Assembly (NCBI RefSeq): GCF_030381805.1
Contig: NZ_JAUDRH010000014.1
Location: forward strand, 62,001-126,000
Direction: 5' to 3'
From: Chlorogloeopsis sp. ULAP01
Lineage (GTDB): Bacteria; Cyanobacteriota; Cyanobacteriia; Cyanobacteriales; Nostocaceae
Length of the DNA stretch: 64,000 nucleotides
Shown: one piece after another, positions 52,586 through 61,313 of the stretch
Position numbering within the stretch: position 1 is the stretch's first letter
Layout of the letters: every line of letters starts with the position of its first letter
Notes under the pieces: generated by a model
What the model saw: the letters and a program-made list of their open reading frames with translations, nothing else
Databases searched by the model: none
What the model was told of the DNA's origin: nothing
Position numbers and translations under genes: made by a program

Positions 52586-52947
52586 GAAATCCTTTCTTTG
52601 TAGTTATCGTGAATGCAGACTACTTGAAATTGCACAACTCAAACCAGAGTAATACGACAGAAACGAGATGTGTTGATTGTGCAGTTAAATAATTTGACTA
52701 GCAGGTGTCTGCGTCTTTTTGGATGATATATTACAGTTTATCGGTCGGTTTAAAGTGATTTAAATATTATACAGTTTTTCTAAAAATTATGTATACCTAA
52801 TTATTAGCGTAACTAAATAAGTATCTAAACATAATCAGGCTAATCAAAAAGAGGTTGCGTTTGAACCAAGAATTTATCGCAGCAAAGAACAAATGTTTTC
52901 AATAGGTTAAGAAAAGATTATTAATAAGTTTATTTTTGATTAAAAAA
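52586..52947. promoter_or_regulatory. intergenic region upstream of GST and small gene
   Basis: About 360 bp, AT-rich, with a TTTATCGGTCGGTTT motif near 52738-52752. A similar ACCGATTTATCGGT dyad occurs upstream of the flavoprotein gene at 57961-57974. No gene seen. Confidence 0.4.
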
Positions 52948-53217
52948 ATGAAATATATAAACAAGCTTCCATCATTACCAAAGCCAATAACTTCAGGAGC
53001 AGGCTTGCAAAACCCAGAGCTTATTCAAGTAGGAGATAGAGTTCAGATTTTATATCCCACCTATGTAGCGGGAAAATATGGGATAGTTTGTGGTCGAGAG
53101 TCAAACTCAAATAATCAAGCAAACCAACGATGGTTGATTCAAGTAGAGGATGTGGATTCGTCTAATATTTTAGTATCGTTAATTTTGGGTGAGTTTATCT
53201 TGATTAAATCAGAATGA
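52948..53217 (+). CDS. small hypothetical protein with KOW-like beta fold
   Basis: 89 aa from the ATG at 52948; an in-frame TTG lies four codons upstream. IQVGDRVQILYPTYVAGKYGIVCGRE looks like a small SH3/KOW barrel: G-D-R-V then G-x-x-G-I-V. There is no signal peptide, so it is cytosolic. Resemblance to the secreted 93-aa protein at 33480 is limited to this core. No function assigned. It is convergent with an MFS gene 15 bp away. Confidence 0.65.
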   Translation: MKYINKLPSLPKPITSGAGLQNPELIQVGDRVQILYPTYVAGKYGIVCGRESNSNNQANQRWLIQVEDVDSSNILVSLILGEFILIKSE

Positions 53218-53232
53218 ATTGAAAATCCAAAG

Positions 53233-54501
53233 TTAATTATTTGCCACTTGCTTTGTCCCTAACTGAATTAGCTTCACCATCTGGGGCAATTGTTGCATGA
53301 ACAGCACCGAACCCACGATACAAACTACACCACCTAAAATCAGTGTATTAGGAGCTTTCAAATAATACGCCAGAGTTCCTGCTAGCAAGTTACCAAAAGG
53401 AGCCATACCCATAAAACACATAGCATAAAAGCTCATCACCCTACCTCGTTTGCCATCCTCCACAATAAATTGCAGCACTGTATTACTAGCAGCTACCTGA
53501 AGAGTAGAACTCCAACCAACCAGAACCAAAGCTAACTGAGAAATCAAGAAGACTTGCGAGATAGAGAAAAAGATGAAACCAATTCCCATAATGGCTGGAG
53601 AAAAAGCGATGAGTCTTTCTAAACCCACTACACGATGGCGAAAGCTCAGGTAAACACAAGCAAACACCGATCCCATTGCTGCTGCGGCAGTTAAAAAGCC
53701 TAAGGTTTCCGAGCCTCCGTGCAGAACTTCTACTGCAAAAATGGGGAGAAGTGTTGTATAAGACATACTGACTAAACTAGCTACTGCTAGTAATAGCAGG
53801 ATAGAACGCACAGGTAGGAAGTGATAGGCATACTGGAAGCCTTCTTTTAACTTTTGCCAGGTATTACTTTTCTGTACTTCTACGGTACGTGGTGTAATTT
53901 TTAACGCAGAAATTGCCCAAATAGCCACAATATAACTCAGGCTATCGTAAACAAAGCAGAATCCTGCGCCAAAATGAGCAATCAAAATACCACCAATTGC
54001 AGGGCCAAACAAACGCGCACTATTCAGGAAAGCCGCATTCAGAGCGATCGCATTTCCCATCAGTTCACGACTAACCATATCACTAACAAATGCGTGACGT
54101 ACAGGTACATCTAACCCCTTCAGCAAACCCAACAATGTACTCAGAAGCAGCAATGTCCAAAAATTTGCCCAACCCAAAAATGTAATGACTGTCAGAGTTA
54201 CAGATATAGAAATGCCCACAATCTGAAGTAACAGCAACAAGCGATGACGATTGTAGCGATCGGCTAAAATACCTGAAATTGGAGCTAGCGCAAATACTGG
54301 CAGTTGTCCAAAAAACCCTGCTAATCCCAACAGTAAAGCCGAATCAGTCAATTGATAAATCAACCACAGAATTGCTACTTGGGTCATGAAGTTGCCTGTC
54401 ATAGACAAACCTTGTCCAGCAAAGTAGAGGCGATAATTACGCGATCTAAAAGCAGGTAGATCTAGATTAAGCTGGAATGCCAATTGCTTTAGTAACTTCA
54501 T
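53233..54501 (-). CDS. MFS transporter (EntS-like) 1
   Basis: 422 aa, about 12 membrane segments. SRNYRLYFAGQGLSMTGNFMTQVAILWLIYQLTDSALLLGL and ISGILADRYNRHR carry the DUF894/EntS-type MFS pattern (GxxADRxxRR). It is a paralogue of the transporter at 59781, with clear similarity along the whole length. EntS-like proteins export siderophores or drugs. It is downstream on the same strand of an SsuA-like binding protein but 129 bp away, so co-transcription is possible. Confidence 0.86.
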   Translation of the reverse strand: MKLLKQLAFQLNLDLPAFRSRNYRLYFAGQGLSMTGNFMTQVAILWLIYQLTDSALLLGLAGFFGQLPVFALAPISGILADRYNRHRLLLLLQIVGISISVTLTVITFLGWANFWTLLLLSTLLGLLKGLDVPVRHAFVSDMVSRELMGNAIALNAAFLNSARLFGPAIGGILIAHFGAGFCFVYDSLSYIVAIWAISALKITPRTVEVQKSNTWQKLKEGFQYAYHFLPVRSILLLLAVASLVSMSYTTLLPIFAVEVLHGGSETLGFLTAAAAMGSVFACVYLSFRHRVVGLERLIAFSPAIMGIGFIFFSISQVFLISQLALVLVGWSSTLQVAASNTVLQFIVEDGKRGRVMSFYAMCFMGMAPFGNLLAGTLAYYLKAPNTLILGGVVCIVGSVLFMQQLPQMVKLIQLGTKQVANN

Positions 54502-54630
54502 AGAGGCGTATACAATCTAGTAATTGCAAGGTTTAGAGTATGGGTTAAGCTCATCTAGTCCTGTCAAGGCGAGTAATAAATCTCTTAATGAATTCTCTGT
54601 GTTCTTTGTGCCTCTGTAGTTAAAAAAATT

Positions 54631-55677
54631 TTAGGGATTCGAGATTTGCCAATCTTTGATATCAAAATCTGACTTCAACAATTTCTGATCGGCTAAAAAC
54701 TGCTTTGTCGAATTCAGTAGTTTCAATCCTTGCGGTGTAAAAGGCTCAGTCGGATAAAGGTCTAGTGGATAAGATTCCTTAACGATCGCCAATGGCACAT
54801 TCCCACTTGCCTGAGCCGCAAACTGATAAAATTCCTCTGGATTTGCTTTGATATCCTGTAATGCTTGTTGTCTAATCTGGTTCCACTTTTGCGGCAACTG
54901 TGGATAACGAGAAAGGAGATTTTCCGTTACGACACTTACCCCTGTCCCCACCAATCCCTGATGATCTTTAGCTTGATCGATGACTGGAAATCCTTGAGCA
55001 ACTAACATTGGCCCAGTTCCCATCGCAAATGGATAGGCTGCAATATCCCCCCGCTCAAGTGCTGCTTTGGCATCGGCAGATGGAATTTGCACTACATTTA
55101 CATTTTTAGTCAGTCCCTTGTTGTCTAACAGACCCATCAGATATCGATGTGGATAAGTGCCTTTCGCAACTCCTATCTTCGTACCTTTGAGTTGTGCTAC
55201 TGAGCGCGGGCCATTTTTCTTGGTCACTAACCAGGCATTTTGACCAACCCGCGTTTGATTAATCAATCGAGTTGGAAGCCCTACTGCTCTACCTACTAGA
55301 GCTGGAGTATCTCCATACAAACCAATATCTAATTGATCGCTGACTAGAGCTTCATTTAGAGACGGGCCTCCTACAAAGGGAAAAAACTTTACTTCAGTTA
55401 TGCCCAAGCTTTTGAGTGCTGGAGTTAATGTCCCCTTTTTCAGCGCCCAACCCTCAGGCCTTATTGGCAACTTGCTTTCAGAACTGATGAAGCCGACTCG
55501 TAGAACCCGTGTTTTCGCCTCTGCTGGATTTGCTTTAGTATTTGATGAGGCTACTGCTGAGTTATTTGACTGGCTATGTTGGGAAGTACAACTGGTGAGG
55601 GTAAATAAAAGTGCAACAGTTGTGACTGAAGCTAAAAGACGATTCAGAAAACCGCGCTCAAGTGCGTAGGTACTCAT
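54631..55677 (-). CDS. aliphatic sulfonate/taurine-type ABC substrate-binding lipoprotein (SsuA-like)
   Basis: 348 aa. Signal peptide with lipobox TSCTS (C29), then RVGFISSESKLPIRPEGWALKKGTL, LVSDQLDIGLYGDTPALVGRA, and KIGVAKGTYPHRYLMGLLDNKG, the NMT1/SsuA pattern. It binds an organic sulfonate or sulfate-like ligand in the periplasm. No SsuB/SsuC genes are in the window, so the permease and ATPase must be elsewhere. The ferredoxin and flavoprotein genes are upstream on the same strand. Confidence 0.85.
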   Translation of the reverse strand: MSTYALERGFLNRLLASVTTVALLFTLTSCTSQHSQSNNSAVASSNTKANPAEAKTRVLRVGFISSESKLPIRPEGWALKKGTLTPALKSLGITEVKFFPFVGGPSLNEALVSDQLDIGLYGDTPALVGRAVGLPTRLINQTRVGQNAWLVTKKNGPRSVAQLKGTKIGVAKGTYPHRYLMGLLDNKGLTKNVNVVQIPSADAKAALERGDIAAYPFAMGTGPMLVAQGFPVIDQAKDHQGLVGTGVSVVTENLLSRYPQLPQKWNQIRQQALQDIKANPEEFYQFAAQASGNVPLAIVKESYPLDLYPTEPFTPQGLKLLNSTKQFLADQKLLKSDFDIKDWQISNP

Positions 55678-55714
55678 AAGACTGAATATAGAGACAGTGG
55701 GTGACGAGTATTTA

Positions 55715-55737
55715 CCCGATTTCTTGAAGAAGTCGGG
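55715..55737. repeat. dispersed hairpin between ferredoxin and ssuA-like genes
   Basis: CCCGATTTCT, loop TGA, AGAAGTCGGG: a stem with one mismatch. It is the same family as the hairpin translated at the end of the AraC gene (6449-6480). Confidence 0.6.
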
Positions 55738-55783
55738 GAACTGAACACTTTTAAACTTGACGCACTACTAGGAAATTTCTCAA

Positions 55784-56182
55784 TTACGAATTAGTCTGCT
55801 GTGTTCCCCAAGGAAGAATCCTGCCTTGAGCATCTGTAGTCAGGTTGCTGCTACTTTGCATAACTGGATAGTAGTAAGCAGACTTCTCATTTTTAGCGGC
55901 TGGTGTGCGTCCTTTTCCCCAGCCTACGTTTTTCCGATAGCTGCCAAGCAAGCCAGCTGCTACCAAAGTATCTTCATCCACTGGAACCGATCGCTCGGCG
56001 TTGGGATCGACATACAATGCATCTACGGGGCAGTAAAGTTCGCACATATAACAAGTTTGACAATCACTCTGGCGGGCAATTTTGGGCGCACGTCCCGGTA
56101 CTGCATCGAAAACATTGGTAGGACAGGCAGTGACACAAAGATTACATTTAATGCAGCGAGATTCACTGACTAATTCAATCAC
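55784..56182 (-). CDS. two-cluster 4Fe-4S ferredoxin (AprB-like)
   Basis: 132 aa from a GTG that overlaps the upstream flavoprotein stop by 4 bp (GTGA). Two cluster motifs: C10, C13, C16, C20 in CIKCNLCVTACP, and C41, C44, C47, C51 in CQTCYMCELYCP. This is the layout of bacterial-type ferredoxin domains, and of the AprB subunit of adenylylsulfate reductase. The C-terminus has no cluster. It would carry electrons for the flavoprotein encoded just upstream. Confidence 0.87.
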   Translation of the reverse strand: MIELVSESRCIKCNLCVTACPTNVFDAVPGRAPKIARQSDCQTCYMCELYCPVDALYVDPNAERSVPVDEDTLVAAGLLGSYRKNVGWGKGRTPAAKNEKSAYYYPVMQSSSNLTTDAQGRILPWGTQQTNS

Positions 56183-57807
56183 AGTGCTACTAACTCCCTA
56201 TTCACTAGTTCTTGTTCAAACTTTGCCCAGACTGTATCTAGTCCACCGCTAATTAACCGATATTGTTGGTTAAAATCTTGATGGGGATAGTCCTGGTGTT
56301 TGTGCATTCCACGAGTTTCTTTTCTTGCTTGTGCTGAAGTATACATCCAACGTGCAGTAGCAACCATTGCAGCAGCTTCTCTTGCTGGTAATGCTTGGCT
56401 ATCTGCTGGGGCAGCACTATGGCGGATTTCTCGCCACAAACTATGCAGCCGTTCTAGGGAATCTTTCAAGCCGCGTTCGGTACGAAAGAGGTTGCGATTG
56501 TAGGGTAATACTTCTGCTTGCACAGCGCGGATAACTTCCTGGGGGTTAAAAGTATGGCTACTTTCAGAACTAACGGCTGCCTGTCCAACTGAATGCACCT
56601 GTCTTTGGTTTGCTTTTGCTCCCAATTGACAAGCATATTCAGCTGCTGCTTGCCCTGCCCAATAGCCAGAAGACATTGCCCAAGCAGCATTGTAACTACC
56701 GCCACCTGTAAAGCCTCCACAGATTAATTCCCGTGTGGCTGCATCGCCAGCTGCATAAAGTCCGGGTACTGAGGTAGCACAAGAATTATCCACAATCCGA
56801 ATCCCGCCAGTACCCCGTACTGTGCCTTCCAAACGTAGAGTGACTGGAAAACGTTGGGTGAAGGGGTCAATTCCACTCCGGTCAAAAGGTAGGAAGAAAT
56901 TATGCTGGATAGTTCGCATCCAAGCCCTGACTTCTTCTGGGGTTTCGTGTAAACTACAGTACACTGGTTGAGTTAGTAATGTCTTGGCAATTACAGAGCG
57001 TCCCCGTTGAGAACCAGCGCCTTCAATTACTGTGCCATCTTCGTAGGTAAATGTTGCCCAGCGATAGAAAGCTCCCTTAGTGACAGAAGCAAAGGCAGGG
57101 GTGAGGGCATAGGCATTGGAAAATTCCATCCCTGACATTTGCGCCCCAACTTCTGCTGCCATTAAATAACCATCTCCAGTTAGGACATTGCAACCTAGAG
57201 CTTTACTCAAGAAAGCACAACCACCAGTGGCAATTACAACTGCTCCGGCTCGTACTGTCCAGCGTCCACCTGCTTGACGACGTATTCCCTTCGCTCCAGC
57301 TACTGCTCCTTCCTGATCCATCAGTAATTCCAAGGCAGGGCTATGATCCAGAATTTGCACTCCGGCTCTGTTGACTTGCTTACGCATCAAGCGCATATAT
57401 TCTGCCCCTTGCTGAAGCGAACGGTAGTAAGGTTTTCCCTGTTGATCCCAAGGAAAAGGATAACCCCAGCTACCTAACTGATGCAGATTTGCATGAGCTC
57501 GATCCAAAACTCTCTCCATCCACGATCGCTCAGATAAAAACCCTCCCAGAGCTTCCCGACTCGCCATCGCAGTTTCCCGTTGCTCAGGGTTAGCTACATA
57601 CCACACACTGGTTCCACCTGATGCAGTTGCTCCACTAGAACCACAGTAGCCTTTGTCAACTAAAACAACTCGGACTCCCTGAACCGCCGCATTATAAGCT
57701 GCCCAAGCACCCGCCGGGCCACCACCAATAACTAAGACATCAGCCTCTATATTTAGATCGGAGACAGTAGCAGATGTTTGCTCAGACACTAATTGACTGG
57801 TGCTCAC
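56179..57807 (-). CDS. FAD-dependent oxidoreductase (fumarate reductase/AprA-like)
   Basis: 542 aa from GTG 57807, preceded by GAGGGGTGAGAG. FAD motif DVLVIGGGPAGAWAAYNAAVQG (28-33 the GGGPAG core), VVLVDKG, VIATGGCAFL and GLYAAGDAATRELICGGFTGGG, the fumarate reductase/AprA flavoprotein pattern. Coupled by a 4-bp overlap to a two-cluster ferredoxin. It is not a canonical AprA, since the partner and size differ, so it may oxidise or reduce an organosulfur compound delivered by the SsuA-like protein next door; this is inferred. Confidence 0.85.
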   Translation of the reverse strand: MSTSQLVSEQTSATVSDLNIEADVLVIGGGPAGAWAAYNAAVQGVRVVLVDKGYCGSSGATASGGTSVWYVANPEQRETAMASREALGGFLSERSWMERVLDRAHANLHQLGSWGYPFPWDQQGKPYYRSLQQGAEYMRLMRKQVNRAGVQILDHSPALELLMDQEGAVAGAKGIRRQAGGRWTVRAGAVVIATGGCAFLSKALGCNVLTGDGYLMAAEVGAQMSGMEFSNAYALTPAFASVTKGAFYRWATFTYEDGTVIEGAGSQRGRSVIAKTLLTQPVYCSLHETPEEVRAWMRTIQHNFFLPFDRSGIDPFTQRFPVTLRLEGTVRGTGGIRIVDNSCATSVPGLYAAGDAATRELICGGFTGGGSYNAAWAMSSGYWAGQAAAEYACQLGAKANQRQVHSVGQAAVSSESSHTFNPQEVIRAVQAEVLPYNRNLFRTERGLKDSLERLHSLWREIRHSAAPADSQALPAREAAAMVATARWMYTSAQARKETRGMHKHQDYPHQDFNQQYRLISGGLDTVWAKFEQELVNRELVAL

Positions 57808-58124
57808 TAGCTCTCACCCCTCTATTTAACCTAGCAATACCTATTAAAAACACAGGCATGACTAAGAAAAGCCAGCTGTGCATTGCCTTTGAAAAACTTG
57901 AATGAATTGTTTTTACAGTTTTTACAGTATTTACAACAAAGCTTAAAATACTACTTATCTACCGATTTATCGGTGATTTGTTTAGCAGTATTACACGACC
58001 CCAGATAAAATTCAAGCCTTTCAGCAATAAAATTAATGTATAACTAATTTTATGTTTTACTAATAATTAGTATATCTAAATGAATAAATATGCGATCGCC
58101 CCAAAACTAATCTGTCTGGGTAAG
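57808..58124. promoter_or_regulatory. intergenic region with ACCGAT dyad
   Basis: It contains ACCGATTTATCGGT (57961-57974), a 6-bp inverted pair around a TT centre upstream of the flavoprotein start. A related half occurs at 52738. The rest is AT-rich with a HIP1 site near 58092 and no gene. Confidence 0.45.
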
Positions 58125-58171
58125 ATGGCTGTCAATGTTTCTGGGCATAGTTTAAGCAGTATGGCGTGTAA
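58125..58171 (+). promoter_or_regulatory. duplicated promoter block, copy A
   Basis: 47 bp, 38 of 47 positions identical to block B at 58933-58979, with the stretch TTTAAGCAGTAT fully conserved. It lies 27 bp before the methyltransferase ATG. Confidence 0.6.
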
Positions 58172-58198
58172 TCCTATATCAAAGACCGGAGACACACT

Positions 58199-58894
58199 AT
58201 GACAAATGATGTGATTCAACAACAAATTGAATACTATCGCGCTAGAGCTAACGAATATGATCGGTGGTTCTATCGAATTGGTCGTTACGATCGTGGTGAG
58301 GAACTCAATAGGCGCTGGTTTGATGAAGTAGCAATCCTTAAAAGCGCCTTACATCAAATTAAACCCGTCGAACATATCTTAGAACTTGCTTGTGGAACAG
58401 GGATCTGGACACAAGAACTTTTACAAATTGGTCAGCAAATTACCGCGATTGATGCTGCTTCTGAAGTCATTGAGATTAACCGACAGAAACTTCAATCTCC
58501 CCAAGTCAAATATCAACAATGGGATTTATTTACTTGGGAGCCAGAACAGCAATATGATTTAGTGTTTTTTTCTTTCTGGCTTTCTCACGTTCCCCCGATG
58601 TTACTCAATTCGTTTCTCCAGAAAGTCTATCGTTCGGTTCGCATTGGAGGGCAGATATTCATTATTGATTCTCGTTTTGAACCAACTTCTACTGCAAAAG
58701 ACCATGTTCTGAAAAACGACGGAAGTATTTACAAGCTGCGTAAATTAAATGATGGTCAGGAATTTCAGATTGTCAAGCTTTTCTATAAACCAGATGAATT
58801 GAAGAAAGAATTGGCGATCGCTCAGTTCAAAACCGAAGTGAAGGTGACAGAGAACTATTTTATTTATGCTCGTGGCAAGAAGGTTACAACTTAA
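58199..58894 (+). CDS. class I SAM-dependent methyltransferase
   Basis: 231 aa. SAM motif HILELACGTGIWTQELLQ, then ITAIDAASEVIEIN and YDLVFFSFWLSHVPP. The N-terminal helical part IEYYRARANEYDRWFYRIGRYDRGEELNRRW suggests a small-molecule methyltransferase. Substrate unknown. The same 47-bp upstream block precedes the SDR gene that follows, so the two are probably co-regulated although they are not in one tight operon. Confidence 0.86.
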   Translation: MTNDVIQQQIEYYRARANEYDRWFYRIGRYDRGEELNRRWFDEVAILKSALHQIKPVEHILELACGTGIWTQELLQIGQQITAIDAASEVIEINRQKLQSPQVKYQQWDLFTWEPEQQYDLVFFSFWLSHVPPMLLNSFLQKVYRSVRIGGQIFIIDSRFEPTSTAKDHVLKNDGSIYKLRKLNDGQEFQIVKLFYKPDELKKELAIAQFKTEVKVTENYFIYARGKKVTT

Positions 58895-58932
58895 TTATTA
58901 TCGTCTTTGCGATCGTTAACAAGAAGCTCTTG

Positions 58933-58979
58933 ATGGTTGACAAGGTTTTCAGGCATGGTTTAAGCAGTATAGCTTGTAA
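58933..58979 (+). promoter_or_regulatory. duplicated promoter block, copy B
   Basis: 47 bp aligned without gaps to block A at 58125-58171. It contains TTGACA at 58937-58942, a good -35 hexamer, and TTTAAGCAGTATAGC downstream. It lies 15 bp before the SDR start. Confidence 0.6.
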
Positions 58980-58994
58980 GTTAAAGGAACTGCC

Positions 58995-59762
58995 GTGACA
59001 CCAATTGGATTTTCCCTGGATGGAAAAATCGCCCTGGTGACTGGAGGAAACCGGGGACTAGGATTGGAAATTGCCAAGGCACTTGCCAATGCTGGGGCGT
59101 TTGTTCTTGTCAATGGACGAAATAAAGAAAGCTTAAAGCACACAGCTGCGACGATCGCCTCCCTTGGCGGATTAGCATCACCATTGCAGTTAGATATTAC
59201 CGATGAAGCAGCCGTTCAAAAGGCCTTTATCGAAATCCAAGACCAGTACGGGCACTTAGATATCCTCGTCAATAATGTTGGTATGCGCGATCGCCGTGGA
59301 CTATTTGAATTTGAACTGGATGCAGTACGTCGGCTCATAGAAGTTGATCTGATTGCTCCTTTTAATCTTTGCCGAGAAGCCGCACGACTGATGAGCCAGC
59401 AAGGCGAGGGAAGGATTATCAACATTACCTCGATAGCTGGCTCAATTGCAGGTGCTGGAGACATTGCTTATACTGCCGCCAAAGGAGGACTCGAAGCCCT
59501 GACTAGGGCACTTGCTGCTGAACTGGGATCGTTTGGAATCACTGTTAATGGGGTTGCCCCAGGCTTTTTCGCGACTGAATCCAATGCAGATGTAGTTGCG
59601 GATCGGGAAATCGCTGATTGGCTGCAAAAACGAACCTCCCTTGGTCGTTGGGGAGAACCCAACGAAATCGCTGGTGCTGTAGTTTTTTTTGCTTCAACCG
59701 CCGCTTCTTACATCACAGGTCAAGTTTTGGCTGTTGATGGTGGATACCTCACTCATTTTTGA
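58995..59762 (+). CDS. short-chain dehydrogenase/reductase
   Basis: 255 aa from GTG 58995, with AAAGGA upstream. The cofactor loop TGGNRGLGLEIAKA and NNVG, then the catalytic Ser in ITSIAGS and Y-x-x-x-K in YTAAKGGLEAL, are all intact. The C-terminal INGVAPGFFATES...ITGQVLAVDGGY is typical. An NAD(P)-dependent oxidoreductase, substrate unknown. It is followed 18 bp later by an MFS exporter, forming an operon. Compare the catalytically altered SDR at 36495. Confidence 0.89.
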   Translation: MTPIGFSLDGKIALVTGGNRGLGLEIAKALANAGAFVLVNGRNKESLKHTAATIASLGGLASPLQLDITDEAAVQKAFIEIQDQYGHLDILVNNVGMRDRRGLFEFELDAVRRLIEVDLIAPFNLCREAARLMSQQGEGRIINITSIAGSIAGAGDIAYTAAKGGLEALTRALAAELGSFGITVNGVAPGFFATESNADVVADREIADWLQKRTSLGRWGEPNEIAGAVVFFASTAASYITGQVLAVDGGYLTHF

Positions 59763-59780
59763 TTCAGGAGGCATCAGCAA

Positions 59781-61070
59781 TTGACGATCTGGCTGAAAAA
59801 GAAGATTTATTTTTATTTACCCGCATTCAAGTCACGTAACTTTCGGCTCTTCTTTAGTGGACAAACGCTGTCCCTGTCGGGAACCTTCATGACTCAGGTA
59901 ACGATTTCCTGGTTAGTTTATGGCTTGACTAATTCTGCCTGGTTGTTGGGTTTAACCGGGTTTCTGCAATTTGTACCAACATTATTTCTGGCTCCGTTTT
60001 CCGGCGTTTTATCCGATCACTGGAGTCGGCGAGATTTGCTGATGTTGGTGCAAGTATTGGGGATTATTGTCTCTTTTACCCTAACCACACTTACCTTTTT
60101 GGGGTTTGTCGATTTCCGATTGCTGATGTTTGTCAGTATTTTGGGAGGATTATTGAAGGGATTGGATATGCCAGTTCGGTATGCGATCGTGATTGAAACA
60201 GTGGACGATAGAGGCGATTTGGGCAATGCGATCGCTCTCTATTCTGCCATGCTCAGTAGTTCTTTGTTTATTGGCCCAGCGATCGGTGGTGTCTTGCTGG
60301 CAACTATTGGAGCCAAATATTGTTTTCTCTATGACAGTATTAGTTACGCGATCGCCCTGCTAACACTAGCAGCGATGAGATTGCAACCAACTCTCCAACC
60401 AGATACACCCCAAATCAACGACACGTGGCAGAAATTGCAAGAAGGATTTAGCTATGTCTACAGTACAGTACCAATTCGGACTATTTTATTGCTGTTGACA
60501 TTGCATGGTTTAGTTGGCATTTCTCACATGGCACTACTTCCCATCTTTGCAGCTGATATTCTCAAAGGTGGCGGGGGGACAATGGGCTTGTTGAGTGCGG
60601 CCAATTCTGGAGGTTCAGTCATTGCCTGTGCCTATCTTAGCTTGCGTCGGCAAGTGTTGGGGTTAGAAAAGTTAATTGCCTTGTGTCCAGTCGCAATTGG
60701 TATGGGGTTAATTGCCTTTGGTTTGTCCAGAGAAATTTGGCTGTCGTTGCTGATGTTGGTAGTTGTGGGTGGTGGGGGAATGCTCCAGGTTGCTTGTAGT
60801 AACACAATTGTCCAAACCCTAGTAGCAGATGATAAGCGGGGCAGAGTCATGAGTCTCTATTCTCTGGCTGTGATTGGGACGCTACCCTTGGGTAACTTGC
60901 TCGCAGGCATTCTGGCACAGTACATCGGTGCGCCAAATACGGTGATGGGGTGTGGAATTGTTTGCCTTGGACAGGCGGTCTGGTTTTCCCGAAAGTTGCC
61001 CCTGTTGACAAGTTGGATTAAGCTCAAAACCAATTCCAGTGGCGAGTTATCCAACCCGGCAACACCTTGA
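59781..61070 (+). CDS. MFS transporter (EntS-like) 2
   Basis: 429 aa starting at TTG 59781, with AGGAGG 9 bp upstream. SRNFRLFFSGQTLSLSGTFMTQVTISWLVYGLTNSAWLLGL and FSGVLSDHWSRRD, and an ending with GNLLAGILAQYIGAPNT. A close paralogue of the protein at 53233. It lies 18 bp after the SDR gene, so the operon might synthesise or modify a small molecule and export it. Confidence 0.87.
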   Translation: MTIWLKKKIYFYLPAFKSRNFRLFFSGQTLSLSGTFMTQVTISWLVYGLTNSAWLLGLTGFLQFVPTLFLAPFSGVLSDHWSRRDLLMLVQVLGIIVSFTLTTLTFLGFVDFRLLMFVSILGGLLKGLDMPVRYAIVIETVDDRGDLGNAIALYSAMLSSSLFIGPAIGGVLLATIGAKYCFLYDSISYAIALLTLAAMRLQPTLQPDTPQINDTWQKLQEGFSYVYSTVPIRTILLLLTLHGLVGISHMALLPIFAADILKGGGGTMGLLSAANSGGSVIACAYLSLRRQVLGLEKLIALCPVAIGMGLIAFGLSREIWLSLLMLVVVGGGGMLQVACSNTIVQTLVADDKRGRVMSLYSLAVIGTLPLGNLLAGILAQYIGAPNTVMGCGIVCLGQAVWFSRKLPLLTSWIKLKTNSSGELSNPATP

Positions 61071-61313
61071 ATTGCCCAATCATGCTTGACTTATTTTTTC
61101 ACAAGATGTAGTTTATCAATATTAGATTGAACATCGGTAAATCTATCAATTTTTTAGCACTTTGCAAGAACAATAAAATATTTCTATTAGCAATTAGTTC
61201 TTCTATTGAATAATTTTGAACTGATTTATATTGATTATTTTTGGATAAACTCAGTATTAATTTTTTCAGACTTACGTAAGTTTTGAGTAAAGTCGAATCT
61301 TGTTAATGAATTA

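Noticed and set aside
55784..57807. Canonical dissimilatory APS reductase (aprBA)
   Set aside because: The flavoprotein is shorter than typical AprA and there are no sat, qmo or dsr genes nearby; only an AprAB-like architecture can be supported.
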